This document shows positions 9,478 through 17,639 of a DNA stretch of 64,000 nucleotides, piece after piece (the first letter of the stretch is position 1; the number at the start of each line of letters is the position of its first letter). Position numbers and translations under genes: made by a program. The notes beneath the pieces were generated by a model, which made no database searches, had not been told where the DNA came from, and saw nothing but the letters and a program-made list of their open reading frames with translations. The DNA comes from Pontivivens ytuae (GTDB lineage Bacteria; Pseudomonadota; Alphaproteobacteria; Rhodobacterales; Rhodobacteraceae): NCBI RefSeq assembly GCF_015679265.1, contig NZ_CP064942.1:434001-498000 (forward strand), written 5' to 3'.

Positions 9478-9514
9478 ATTGACAGGATCAATCAAACTGA
9501 TTGCCCCTGTCAAT
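9478..9514. promoter_or_regulatory. nested inverted repeats, candidate MarR operator
   Basis: ATTGACAGG (9478-9486) pairs with CCTGTCAAT (9506-9514). Inside it, CAATCA (9489-9494) pairs with TGATTG (9498-9503) around AAC. Both are perfect and share nearly the same centre. They lie immediately upstream of or over the MarR start, where an autorepressor would bind. Confidence 0.7.
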
Positions 9515-9947
9515 CAGTTTGCAGGCTCTCCACCGCCGCCCGGAACGGCTCGGGCAGCTCCACCGGTCGCCGCGTGGTGCTGTCGACATAGACGTGGGTG
9601 AACCCGGCCTCCGCCGACGCGCTGTCGGCCGCACCGTCGAAGAGCCCGACCTCGTAACGCACCGAGCTGCGCCCGACCTTGCCAACCCGCAGGCCGCCGG
9701 TCACCGGCGTCGGAAAACCGAGGCTCGCGTGGAAGATGCAGTCCGACTGCACCACGAGGCCCACCACCGGCCCATGCGGGATCTCCAACGTCCCCGTCCC
9801 CACGATCCAGCCGTTCACGACGCTGTCCACGTACTCGTAGAACACCGCGTTGTTCATATGCGCGTAGACATCATTGTCGCGCCACCGGGTCGCCATCGTC
9901 ACGAAATGACGGTAAGCCGCGCGGGTGGCGGGAGCGGGTCGGGTCAT
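9510..9947 (-). CDS. acyl-CoA thioesterase, hotdog fold (4HBT family)
   Basis: 145 residues. The 4-hydroxybenzoyl-CoA thioesterase family signature is RWRDNDVYAHMNNAVFYEYVD, with the active-site Asp in DND and HMNN after it. It would hydrolyse an acyl- or aroyl-CoA thioester. It lies directly upstream of the MarR-dehalogenase pair on the same strand, 33 bp from the MarR ATG. The family name comes from dehalogenation pathways, but hotdog thioesterases are common and non-specific, so a link to dehalogenation is only an inference. It is divergent from a HAD phosphatase gene. Confidence 0.85.
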   Translation of the reverse strand: MTRPAPATRAAYRHFVTMATRWRDNDVYAHMNNAVFYEYVDSVVNGWIVGTGTLEIPHGPVVGLVVQSDCIFHASLGFPTPVTGGLRVGKVGRSSVRYEVGLFDGAADSASAEAGFTHVYVDSTTRRPVELPEPFRAAVESLQTD

Positions 9948-9978
9948 GGCGCGTCTCCGGATGGCAATGGAGGCCAGC

Positions 9979-10653
9979 ATGGTCAAAGCCGTGATCTTCG
10001 ACAAGGACGGCACGCTGTTCGACTTCACCGCGACGTGGGGGCCGTGGACGGCGGACCTGCTGCGCGACCTCGCCGATGATGCGGCGCACGCCGACCGGCT
10101 GGCGCGGGCCGTGGGCTTCGACCTTTCCACCTGCCGTTTCGACCCCGCGAGCCCGGTGATCGCCGGCACGCCGGGCGACTCGGCCCGGGCGCTGGAGGCC
10201 GCCCTGCCCGGCATGACGCTCGACGCGATCGTGCGGATCCTGATCGAGCGCAGCCGCGACGTGGTCCCCGCCCCCGCTGTCCCGCTCGCCCCCCTGCTCA
10301 GCGAGCTGACGGACCGGGGCCTCGCGCTCGCCGTCGTGACCAACGACGCCGAAGGACCGGCGCTCGAACAGCTCGACGGTCACGCCCACCACTTCGCCTT
10401 CATCGCCGGATGCGACAGCGGGCACGGGGCGAAACCCGATCCCGACCCGCTGCTCGCCGCCGCCCGCGCGCTGGGCCACGCGGCGGAGGATTGCATCATG
10501 GTCGGCGACAGCCTGCACGATATTCGCGCGGCCCATGCCGCCGGGATGCGCGCCCTCGGTGTGCTCACCGGTCCCGCGACCGAACTGCCGGGGGCCGAGG
10601 CGGTGCTGCCCGATATCGGCCACCTGCCCCGCTGGCTCGACGCGACGACATAG
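9979..10653 (+). CDS. HAD-superfamily phosphatase (phosphoglycolate phosphatase-like)
   Basis: 224 residues. HAD motif I is FDKDGTLFDF (both Asp present), motif II is VVTNDAEG, and motif III/IV are KPDPDPLL and MVGDSLHDI. This is a Mg2+-dependent phosphatase of the Gph type, acting on a small phosphorylated metabolite. I chose ATG 9979 because GGAGG lies five bases upstream; ATGs at 9961 and 9967 are alternatives. The family is named for haloacid dehalogenases, but the motifs fit a phosphatase and not a dehalogenase. Confidence 0.85.
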   Translation: MVKAVIFDKDGTLFDFTATWGPWTADLLRDLADDAAHADRLARAVGFDLSTCRFDPASPVIAGTPGDSARALEAALPGMTLDAIVRILIERSRDVVPAPAVPLAPLLSELTDRGLALAVVTNDAEGPALEQLDGHAHHFAFIAGCDSGHGAKPDPDPLLAAARALGHAAEDCIMVGDSLHDIRAAHAAGMRALGVLTGPATELPGAEAVLPDIGHLPRWLDATT

Positions 10654-10717
10654 GCCCCGAAAACGACACCGATCCGTCGCGACCGTCACAGAATGCCGCG
10701 GCCGAGCGGCCTTTCCT

Positions 10718-10736
10718 GTCTCCATGCGGAGGAGAC
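10718..10736 (+). promoter_or_regulatory. hairpin covering the Shine-Dalgarno of the MttB-family gene
   Basis: GTCTCC (10718-10723) can pair with GGAGAC (10731-10736) across a 7-nt loop. The second arm is the ribosome binding site of the gene starting at 10741. It could modulate translation, but the stem is short. Confidence 0.3.
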
Positions 10737-10740
10737 CGAC

Positions 10741-12291
10741 ATGACGATACAGACCCGCCGGCGGGGCGGCGGACGCGCGGGCAACACCCGGCGCAGCACG
10801 GCCAAAGCCATCGAACAGATGCCCTGGAGCCCGCCGGTCAATGTCGACCGGCCCACCGAACCCCTCTCCGACGAGGGGGTGGCCGCCATCCACGACACCG
10901 CGATGCGCATTCTCGAGGAGATCGGGATCGAGTTCCTCAACGGCGAGGCGCGCGACTACCTGCGCGAGGCCGGCTGCACCGTCGAGGGCGAGAACGTGCG
11001 CATGGACCGCGATTGGGTCATGGCCATGGTGGGCAAGGCACCCGACACCGTCACGATCACCCCGCGCAACCCGGACCACGCGATCACGATCGGGGGCCGG
11101 AACATGGCCTTCGTCAACGTCTCCTCCCCGCCCAACGTGATGGATCTCGACCGCGGACGGCGCGTGGGAGATTTCGAGAGCTTCAAGGACCTCCTGAAAT
11201 TCACCCAGTATTTCAACTGCATCCACGTGGCGGGCGGCTATCCGGTCGAGCCCGTGGACATCCATGCGAGCATCCGCCACCTCGACTGCCTCTACGAGAA
11301 GCTGACGCTGACCGACAAGGTCTGCCACGCCTATTCGCTCGGCCCCGAACGGGTCGAGGACGTGCTGGAGATGGCGCGGATCGCCGCCGGGCTCACCCAT
11401 GAGGAGTTCGACGCGGCCCCGCGGCTCTACACCAACATCAACTCCTCGAGCCCCCTGAAGCACGACTGGCCGATGCTCGACGGCGCGATGCGCTTCGTGA
11501 AGCGCGGCCAGCCGGTGATCGTGACGCCGTTCACGCTCGCGGGCGCCATGGCACCGGTGACGATGGCCGGCGCGGTGGCGCAGTCGGTGGCGGAGGCGCT
11601 GGCGGCGATCGCCCTCTTCCAGCACATCCGCCCGGGCGTGGGCTGCGTCATGGGCTCCTTCACCTCGAACGTGGACATGAAGTCCGGCGCGCCCGCGTTC
11701 GGCACGCCCGAGTACGTACGCGCGACGCAGATGACCGGTCAGATGGCGCGCTTCTACGGGCTGCCCTTGCGCGCCTCGAACGCCTGCGCCTCGAACGCGC
11801 CGGACGGACAGGCGATGTGGGAAAGCTCCAACTCGCTCTGGGCCGCGGTCAATTCGGGCGTGAATCTCGTCTATCACGCGGCTGGCTGGCTGGAGGGCGG
11901 GCTCATCGCCTCCTACGAGAAGTTCGTGATGGATTGCGAACTGCTCCAGCAGATCCAGCGCTACATGGACCCCGCGATCACCGCGACCGATGCGGGGAGC
12001 CTCGCCTTCGACGCGATCCGCGAGGTCGGACCGACCGGCCACTTCTTCGGCACGCAGCACACGCAGGACCGCTACCAGACCGCGTTCTACGCCCCCTTCC
12101 TGAGCGACTGGCGCAACTACGAGGCGTGGCAGGAGGCGGGCAGCACCTGGACGGCGGATCGGGCGAACGCGACGTGGAAAGCGATCCTCGCCGAGTTCGA
12201 GCCGCCTGCGATCGACCCGGCCATCCGCGACGAACTCAAGGACTTCGTCGCCCGGCGCAAGGCGGAGGGCGGCGCGCCCACTGACTTCTGA
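10741..12291 (+). CDS. trimethylamine methyltransferase (MttB) superfamily protein, non-pyrrolysine
   Basis: 516 residues from ATG 10741 with GGAGGAG upstream. It is homologous across its length to the MttB family of corrinoid-dependent methyltransferases: typical DEGVAAIHDTAMRILEEIG near the start, PFTLAGAMAPVT in the middle and the C-terminal FVARRKAEGG. No in-frame TAG is present, so it is the non-pyrrolysine class. Members of that class use quaternary amines such as glycine betaine (MtgB) or related compounds. No cognate corrinoid protein or methyltransferase partner is visible nearby. Quaternary-amine demethylation fits the dimethylglycine dehydrogenase-like gene at 14230, but that pairing is inference. 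Confidence 0.85.
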   Translation: MTIQTRRRGGGRAGNTRRSTAKAIEQMPWSPPVNVDRPTEPLSDEGVAAIHDTAMRILEEIGIEFLNGEARDYLREAGCTVEGENVRMDRDWVMAMVGKAPDTVTITPRNPDHAITIGGRNMAFVNVSSPPNVMDLDRGRRVGDFESFKDLLKFTQYFNCIHVAGGYPVEPVDIHASIRHLDCLYEKLTLTDKVCHAYSLGPERVEDVLEMARIAAGLTHEEFDAAPRLYTNINSSSPLKHDWPMLDGAMRFVKRGQPVIVTPFTLAGAMAPVTMAGAVAQSVAEALAAIALFQHIRPGVGCVMGSFTSNVDMKSGAPAFGTPEYVRATQMTGQMARFYGLPLRASNACASNAPDGQAMWESSNSLWAAVNSGVNLVYHAAGWLEGGLIASYEKFVMDCELLQQIQRYMDPAITATDAGSLAFDAIREVGPTGHFFGTQHTQDRYQTAFYAPFLSDWRNYEAWQEAGSTWTADRANATWKAILAEFEPPAIDPAIRDELKDFVARRKAEGGAPTDF

Positions 12292-12296
12292 CGGAA

Positions 12297-12370
12297 CGCC
12301 TCCGGCGGGCGTATTGGGCGAGAGTGATGAGGCAGGCGCCGCGCCCCGGCCCATCACTCTCTTCAAATAC
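12297..12370. terminator. bidirectional terminator with intergenic motif
   Basis: The motif CGCCTCCGGCGGGCGTATT leads into a long inverted repeat: GAGAGTGATG (12320-12329) with CATCACTCTC (12352-12361), and outside it GTATT (12311-12315) with AATAC (12366-12370). It separates the convergent MttB-family and SCO1 genes. Confidence 0.75.
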
Positions 12371-12382
12371 GCAAATCGGCGC

Positions 12383-13012
12383 TCAGAGGTAGGACGCCAC
12401 GATCTCCGCCATGCGCTCCGGCCCCAGGATGGGCGGAAGCAACGTCAGGAACGCGCCCTGCGGATCGAGCACGTAGATGAACGAGCCGTGGGAGTAGATC
12501 GTGCCGTATTGCGGATCCTCGAAGACCGGTTTCGCCTCGATCTGGTAGGCGTCCCGCAGGGCGGCGAGATCGGCTTCGGATCCGGTGAGACCCACCATGC
12601 GGGGATGCCGCTCGGGCACCGCCTCCGCAAGGGCCGTGACCGTGTCCCGCTCCGGATCGACCGTTACGAGGATCGGGGTCAGCGTATGGCCCTCCGCCGC
12701 CAGCATGTCCGTCACCTCCGCCATCCGCGGCAGCGCCGTGTCGCAGATCGCCACGCAATTGGCATAGCCGAAGAAGAGCAGCTGGTGATGGCCATCAGGA
12801 TCGGTTTCCGTCCGCTCCGCGCCGGTCTGGTCGATCAGCGCGAACGGCCCGCCGATATTGCCCGGCAGGGGCAGCGCGGTGTCGGGCAGCGGCGGCGCAT
12901 CGCCTCGGGTTTCGGCGAGGTGGCGCGCAGCCTCCTCCGCCGTCTTGTGCTCGACCCCGTCATGGGCCGCGGCGGCGCCTGCGATCAGCACCGCGAGCAG
13001 GGCATGTCGCAT
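12383..13012 (-). CDS. SCO1/SenC copper chaperone
   Basis: 209 residues with a short N-terminal signal segment (MRHALLAVLIAGAAAA). It is a thioredoxin-fold copper chaperone that acts at the membrane or periplasm, usually for the CuA site of cytochrome oxidase. The copper ligands are visible: CVAIC (C86 and C90) and His175 in YSHGSFIY. It is the last of three genes joined by overlaps: its ATG overlaps the stop of the gene before by one base. The neighbouring exported Cys proteins suggest a shared metal or redox task. Confidence 0.9.
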   Translation of the reverse strand: MRHALLAVLIAGAAAAHDGVEHKTAEEAARHLAETRGDAPPLPDTALPLPGNIGGPFALIDQTGAERTETDPDGHHQLLFFGYANCVAICDTALPRMAEVTDMLAAEGHTLTPILVTVDPERDTVTALAEAVPERHPRMVGLTGSEADLAALRDAYQIEAKPVFEDPQYGTIYSHGSFIYVLDPQGAFLTLLPPILGPERMAEIVASYL

Positions 13013-13581
13013 CAGAACCAGTCCTCGATGAAGGCTGCGTCCGCCTCCTGGCCGAGGCCCAGATAGCCGTCCCGCTCGATCAGCGCGTTGATACGCGGGT
13101 CGCGGCGGAACCACGGGCCCTCGCCGGCGGCGTCTGGGAACTCCTCCTCCCACGCGGTGGTGAAGCGGTTCGCACGGGTCCACTCGCCATCGGGCAGCTC
13201 GCGGATGCGCTGGACCTGGTAGAACTTGGTGGCGATGCCGGTCCAGTCCTCCTCATTCACCAGAAGGCCGTCGACCTCCACATCCATGCCGCAGAACGGC
13301 AGGAGGTCCACGACCGCGCCGGAGAACACCGGCTGGCCGTTCTTGAGCACCATCACGAGCTGATCGTCGGCAGCGCGGACGAGGCCGAGCTGGCGCGCGC
13401 CTGCGCCGCAATCTTCCGGACAGTCGCCCGTCAGCTCGCAGGCGAGATCGACGACCCGCGCCTCGAAGAACGCCTTCTCCTCCCCGATCAGGCCCCAGGA
13501 ATTAGCCTCGGAGCCTTCGGCGAAGTCCTGCGCACCCGCGGCGGTCGCGGTCAGCAGGAGGGCGGTCAGAACGTGCTTCAT
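13012..13581 (-). CDS. exported Cys-containing protein of the SCO1 operon
   Basis: 189 residues with a signal peptide (MKHVLTALLLTATAAGAQ). I do not recognise a named family. The mature protein has cysteines in VDLACELTGDCPEDCG and LLPFCGMDVEVDG. The core VDLACEL...LGLVRAADDQLVMVLKNG resembles FIDTWCYF...VGLLTEEGEVYMILKLEG of the upstream gene, so the two are probable paralogues. It overlaps both neighbours (ATGA and one-base overlap) and should be co-translated with SCO1. A periplasmic copper or thiol role is inference. Confidence 0.75.
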   Translation of the reverse strand: MKHVLTALLLTATAAGAQDFAEGSEANSWGLIGEEKAFFEARVVDLACELTGDCPEDCGAGARQLGLVRAADDQLVMVLKNGQPVFSGAVVDLLPFCGMDVEVDGLLVNEEDWTGIATKFYQVQRIRELPDGEWTRANRFTTAWEEEFPDAAGEGPWFRRDPRINALIERDGYLGLGQEADAAFIEDWF

Positions 13582-14033
13582 TCGGCCGGCTCCGGAATGA
13601 CGAAGCCGGGGATCACGCCCCATTCGTCGTGGTTCTCGTTGGTGAGGCCGGAGTTGTCGACGACGGTCTCCACCACGAGGTAGTCGATCCCGTCGCGACG
13701 ATAGTGCAGCCCATCCGCGACCAGCCGGTCCGACTGCAGCTCCAAGAGCGTGTCCATGTCGGCGAGCACGCCCTCCCCTTCGAGCTTGAGGATCATGTAG
13801 ACCTCGCCCTCCTCGGTCAGCAGTCCGACGGGAATGCCGCCCGCGGCACACCACAGCGCGCAGGTGTGGTGCGCGGAGCCCTGGACCGCCTCCGGCGCGC
13901 CCATGACGCCGGAGAAATAGCACCACGTGTCGATGAATTCGCCCTCGACCTGGATGCGTTCCGGTGTGGTTTCGGCCCTGAGCGGGGCGGACAACGCTGC
14001 AAGCAGCAGTATCGCGGAAGAAGTTGATTTCAT
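13578..14033 (-). CDS. exported small protein, first gene of the SCO1 operon
   Basis: 151 residues with a signal peptide (MKSTSSAILLLAALSAPLRA). No named family recognised. It holds potential metal ligands in IDTWCYFSG and AHHTCALWCAAGG (three Cys, two adjacent His). It overlaps the next gene by ATGA. Together with the related 189-residue protein and SCO1 it forms an operon that reads as a copper-handling or redox-assembly unit; this is inferred from neighbours and ligands. Confidence 0.75.
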   Translation of the reverse strand: MKSTSSAILLLAALSAPLRAETTPERIQVEGEFIDTWCYFSGVMGAPEAVQGSAHHTCALWCAAGGIPVGLLTEEGEVYMILKLEGEGVLADMDTLLELQSDRLVADGLHYRRDGIDYLVVETVVDNSGLTNENHDEWGVIPGFVIPEPAE

Positions 14034-14229
14034 TACGGCACTCCTGTTGTCAGATTTACCTTACACGCAAAATGCGAAGATGACTCTTCACGTTTTCGCC
14101 CTGATTGATTTGTGATCGTCCGTGACGGGAAATCGCCGATGACGCAAACGGACCTCGTTTTGTCTCATTCCGTCTTGGCAGGGCGGTGCCGGTCCCCTTG
14201 TCATGGGACCCAAGCAAGGAGACGAGCCC

Positions 14230-16647
14230 ATGACCCAGCACTACCGCGCCATCGTGATCGGGGGCGGCGTCGTCGGCGCCTCGGTCCTCTATCACCTGAC
14301 CAAGAAGGGCTGGACCGATGTCGCCCTGCTGGAGCGCGACGTGCTGACCTGCGGTTCCTCGTGGCATGCGGCGGGCGGCTTTCACACGCTCAACGGCGAT
14401 CCGAACGTGGCGAAGCTCCAGCAATACACCGTCGATCTCTACAAGGAGATCGAGGAGATCTCGGGCCTCTCCTGCGGCGTGCACCTCACCGGCGGCGTGC
14501 AGCTCGCCAAGACCAAGGAGCGGATGGAGAGCCTCTACATGGCGCAGGCGCGCGGGCGCTACATGGGCATGGAGCTGGAGATCGTGACGCCGGAATGGAC
14601 CAAGGAGCGCTTCCCGATCCTCAACGAGAAGGAGTTCCTGGGCGGGCTGTGGGATCCGATCGAAGGGCATCTCGACCCCTCCGGCACCACCCATGCCTAC
14701 GCGAAATCCGCCCGGATCGCGGGCGCCAAGGTGCACGAGAAGACCAAGGTCGAGGACCTGCGGCGGGACGAGACCGGCACCTGGCGGCTCACCACCTCGC
14801 AAGGCGAGTTCACCTGCGACCACGTGGTCAATGCCGGCGGCCTTTGGGCGCGCGAGGTCGGCCGCATGGTGGGGCTGGAGCTGCCTGTGCTCGCCATGGA
14901 GCACCACTACTTGCTGACCGAGGAAGTGCCCGAGGTCACCGCCTTCAACAAAGAGAGCGGGCAGGAGCTGATCCACATCATCGATTTCGAGGGCGAGATC
15001 TACACAAGGCAGGAACGCGACGGCGTCCTCCTCGGCACCTATGAGCGCGCCGCGACCCCGTGGATGCCCAAGGAAACGCCGTGGAACTTCGGCTCCGAGC
15101 TGCTGGAGCCCGATTTCGACCGGATCGCGCCGTCGCTGGAGGTCGCCTTCCAGCATTTCCCGGCGCTGGAGACTGTCGGCATCCGCCAGGCGATCAACGG
15201 CCCCTTCACCTTCGCCCCCGACGGCAACCCACTGGTCGGGCCGGTGCGCGGGCTGCCCGGCTTCTGGTGCGCCTGTGCCGTGATGGCGGGCTTCTCCCAG
15301 GGCGGTGGCGTCGGGCTGGCGCTCTCGAACTGGATGGTGGACGGCGATCCGGGCTTCGACGTCTGGGGCATGGACGTGGCGCGCTACGGCGACTGGGCGA
15401 CGCTCAGCTACACCAACGAGAAGGTGCGGGAGAACTACTCGCGCCGCTTCCGCATCCGCTTCCCCAACGAGGAGCTGCCAGCCGCGCGGCCCCTGCGCAC
15501 CGGGGCGCTGCATGACCGGCACATCGCCCTCGGCGCGCAGATGGGCGACAACTGGGGGCTGGAGACGCCGCTCTGGTACGCGCCCGAGGGGGTCGAGGAG
15601 ACCTTCTCTTGGCGCCGCTCCACCGACCACCAGCACGTGGCGCGCGAGGTCGCGGCGGTGCGTGAGGGCGTGGGGATCATCGACATCACCGGCTTCTCGA
15701 AGTTCGCGGTGCATGGGCCCGGGGCCGAAGGCTTCCTCGACAAGGTGCTCGCCTGCAAGCTGCCCGCCGAGGGCCGCATGACCCTGGCCCCCATGCTCAA
15801 CGAGAACGGCAAGCTGATCGGCGATCTCTCGGTCGCGAATCTGGGGCGCTACTACTGGATGGCGGGGTCGGGCATCGCGCAGGAATATTACCTGCGCCAT
15901 TTTGAGGCGCACAGGCCCGAAGGCGTGACCATCGACGCCAAGGGCCCCGCCATCTGCGGCATCTCGATCGCCGGACCGAAGGCGCGCGACTTGTTGGCGC
16001 GTGTCGCGGGCGAGGATGTGAGCCACGAGGCGTTCCGCTTCATGGCCGCGCGCGAGATGCTGGTCGGCCACGTGATGTGCACCGTCGGCCGCGTCTCCTA
16101 TACCGGCGATCTGGGCTACGAGATCTGGATGGAGACGGAATTTGCCCGCTATGTCTGGGACTTGCTGATGGAAGAGGGCGCGGATCTCGGCATCGCGCCC
16201 GTCGGCATGCGGGCGCTCAACTCCCTGCGGCTGGAGAAGAACTGGTCCTCCTGGGCGCGCGAGTACCGCCCGATTTACGGTGCGCTGGAGGCGGGGCTCG
16301 ACCGCTTCGTCGCCTATGACAAGCCCGCCGACTTCATCGGCAAAGCGGCCGCCCGGGCGGAGCGGGAGAGCGGCGGCGCCCTGCGGCTGCTCACCTTCCG
16401 GGTCGATGCGATCGACAGCGATCCGATCGGGGACGAGCCGATCTGGTGGAATGGCGAGGTGAAGGGCTGGATCACCTCCGGCGGCTACGCCCACAACCAG
16501 GGCACCTCGATGGCGCAGGGCTATGTACCCAAGGAGATCGCGGGCGAGGCCGAAGGATGGGAGGTCGAGGTGCTGGGCGAGCGCCTGCCGATGCGGCCGC
16601 AGTTCGCGCCGGCTTTCGACGCCAATGCGAGCCGGATGCGCAGCTAG
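14230..16647 (+). CDS. dimethylglycine/sarcosine dehydrogenase-like FAD and GcvT-domain oxidoreductase
   Basis: 805 residues from ATG 14230 with AAGGAGA upstream. The N-terminal DAO domain has the dinucleotide motif VIGGGVVGASV (residues 8-18). His46 in SSWHAAGG corresponds to the position that carries covalent FAD in dimethylglycine and sarcosine dehydrogenases (family knowledge). The C-terminal half is a GcvT folate-binding domain, with GYEIWME and the typical MRALNSLRLEKNWSSWAREY. It should oxidatively demethylate an N-methylated glycine and pass formaldehyde to tetrahydrofolate. The exact substrate is uncertain. Confidence 0.85.
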   Translation: MTQHYRAIVIGGGVVGASVLYHLTKKGWTDVALLERDVLTCGSSWHAAGGFHTLNGDPNVAKLQQYTVDLYKEIEEISGLSCGVHLTGGVQLAKTKERMESLYMAQARGRYMGMELEIVTPEWTKERFPILNEKEFLGGLWDPIEGHLDPSGTTHAYAKSARIAGAKVHEKTKVEDLRRDETGTWRLTTSQGEFTCDHVVNAGGLWAREVGRMVGLELPVLAMEHHYLLTEEVPEVTAFNKESGQELIHIIDFEGEIYTRQERDGVLLGTYERAATPWMPKETPWNFGSELLEPDFDRIAPSLEVAFQHFPALETVGIRQAINGPFTFAPDGNPLVGPVRGLPGFWCACAVMAGFSQGGGVGLALSNWMVDGDPGFDVWGMDVARYGDWATLSYTNEKVRENYSRRFRIRFPNEELPAARPLRTGALHDRHIALGAQMGDNWGLETPLWYAPEGVEETFSWRRSTDHQHVAREVAAVREGVGIIDITGFSKFAVHGPGAEGFLDKVLACKLPAEGRMTLAPMLNENGKLIGDLSVANLGRYYWMAGSGIAQEYYLRHFEAHRPEGVTIDAKGPAICGISIAGPKARDLLARVAGEDVSHEAFRFMAAREMLVGHVMCTVGRVSYTGDLGYEIWMETEFARYVWDLLMEEGADLGIAPVGMRALNSLRLEKNWSSWAREYRPIYGALEAGLDRFVAYDKPADFIGKAAARAERESGGALRLLTFRVDAIDSDPIGDEPIWWNGEVKGWITSGGYAHNQGTSMAQGYVPKEIAGEAEGWEVEVLGERLPMRPQFAPAFDANASRMRS

Positions 16648-16654
16648 GAACCTG

Positions 16655-16709
16655 CGCCTCCGGCGGGGATATTTCGAGCAAGAAGAAGGCGTTACGTCTT
16701 CTTGAAATA
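16655..16709. terminator. motif-linked bidirectional terminator
   Basis: GCGCCTCCGGCGGGGATATT (16655-16674) runs into an inverted repeat: TATTTC (16670-16675) with GAAATA (16704-16709), and AAGAAGA (16680-16686) with TCTTCTT (16697-16703). It lies between convergent genes and includes the phhA stop. Confidence 0.75.
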
Positions 16710-17555
16710 CGTCATGTCGCCGCGGTGAAAGACCCGGTCAGTGTCCAGAACGGCGTCGGGGGCGATGTCCTCGGCACCCTTCAGGCGATCGTAGAGGGCG
16801 GAGAAATCACCGTAGCACTCCGACAGTAGCGATTTGAAATCGTTAATGACGAAGTAGGTCTTCTGGTAGTCGTCGATCTCGTATTCGGTGCGCATCACCC
16901 GTTCCAGATCGAAGCCGATCCTGTTGGAAGATGTATCTTCGAGGCTGAAGCGGATCTCCCCGGTGGAGCTCAGGATCCCCGCGCCGAAGATGCGCAGGCC
17001 GTCCGCGTGGCGCATCAGGCCGAATTCGATGGTGTACCAGTAAAGCCTTGCCAAGTTGTGAAGCTGGCCGCGCTCCATCGCAGCCTGCCCGCCCTTGCCG
17101 TAGGCTTCCATGAAATCGGCATAGGTCGGATCGGCGAGCAGCGGCACGTGGCCGAAGACGTCGTGGAAGATGTCGGGCTCCTCCAGGTACTCCATCTCGG
17201 CCTCGGAGCGGATGAAGGCGCCGGCCGGGAAACGGCGGTTGGCGAGGTGGTCGAAGAACACCTCGTCGGGCACGAGGTCGGCCACCGGCACCACGGACCA
17301 GCCAGTGAGCGGGCGGAGTTTCTCGGAGAGCTTCTCCATGTCCGGCACGCCGCCGCCGGAGAGGTCAAGCGTCTGAACGGCCTCGATGAATTCGGGGGCG
17401 GCGCGGCCGGGCAAGAGCTCCGTCACCGCCTTGGCGAGGCGGTTCCAGCGGTCGTGTTCCTCGGCACTGTAGGTGTGCCACTGCTGGTCGATCGTGTAGT
17501 CTTCGCGCTTCGGCGCGGTACGGTAGCGATTACGGGCGTCGGTTTCGTCAAGCAT
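16692..17555 (-). CDS. phhA: phenylalanine-4-hydroxylase
   Basis: 287 residues, the usual bacterial length. It converts phenylalanine to tyrosine with O2 and a tetrahydropterin on a mononuclear iron. The iron ligands are seen in PDIFHDVFGHVPLL (two His) and YTIEFGL (Glu). No pterin-4a-carbinolamine dehydratase (phhB) is next to it. The gene is divergent from an Lrp-type regulator 112 bp away, and inverted repeats lie in that gap, so regulation by the neighbour is likely. Confidence 0.95.
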   Translation of the reverse strand: MLDETDARNRYRTAPKREDYTIDQQWHTYSAEEHDRWNRLAKAVTELLPGRAAPEFIEAVQTLDLSGGGVPDMEKLSEKLRPLTGWSVVPVADLVPDEVFFDHLANRRFPAGAFIRSEAEMEYLEEPDIFHDVFGHVPLLADPTYADFMEAYGKGGQAAMERGQLHNLARLYWYTIEFGLMRHADGLRIFGAGILSSTGEIRFSLEDTSSNRIGFDLERVMRTEYEIDDYQKTYFVINDFKSLLSECYGDFSALYDRLKGAEDIAPDAVLDTDRVFHRGDMTYFKKT

Positions 17556-17601
17556 GGGTTACTCCTCTCGGATCATGGGAGAAGACTGCCCCGAAAGGCC
17601 G

Positions 17602-17639
17602 GACGAATCGTTTCGTCGTTACTTGGATTTCGTTGAAAT
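17602..17639. promoter_or_regulatory. two inverted repeats between phhA and the Lrp-type regulator
   Basis: GACGAA (17602-17607) pairs with TTCGTC (17612-17617), and ATTTC (17627-17631) pairs with GAAAT (17635-17639). The dyad centres are about 23-24 bp apart, roughly two helical turns, in the divergent control region. This suits an Lrp-type oligomer. Confidence 0.5.

Noticed and set aside
9979..10653. Haloacid dehalogenase partner of the reductive dehalogenase
   Set aside because: The HAD motifs fit Gph-type phosphatases; the family name alone is not evidence for dehalogenation.
10741..12291. Pyrrolysine-containing MttB
   Set aside because: The reading frame has no internal TAG, so it belongs to the non-pyrrolysine group.
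9871..12366. Long open frame (about 831 codons) on the minus strand
   Set aside because: Antisense of the MttB-family and HAD genes, both well supported on the plus strand.
14056..16494. Long open frame (about 812 codons) on the minus strand
   Set aside because: Antisense of the dimethylglycine dehydrogenase-like gene, which has clear motifs, RBS and flanking context.
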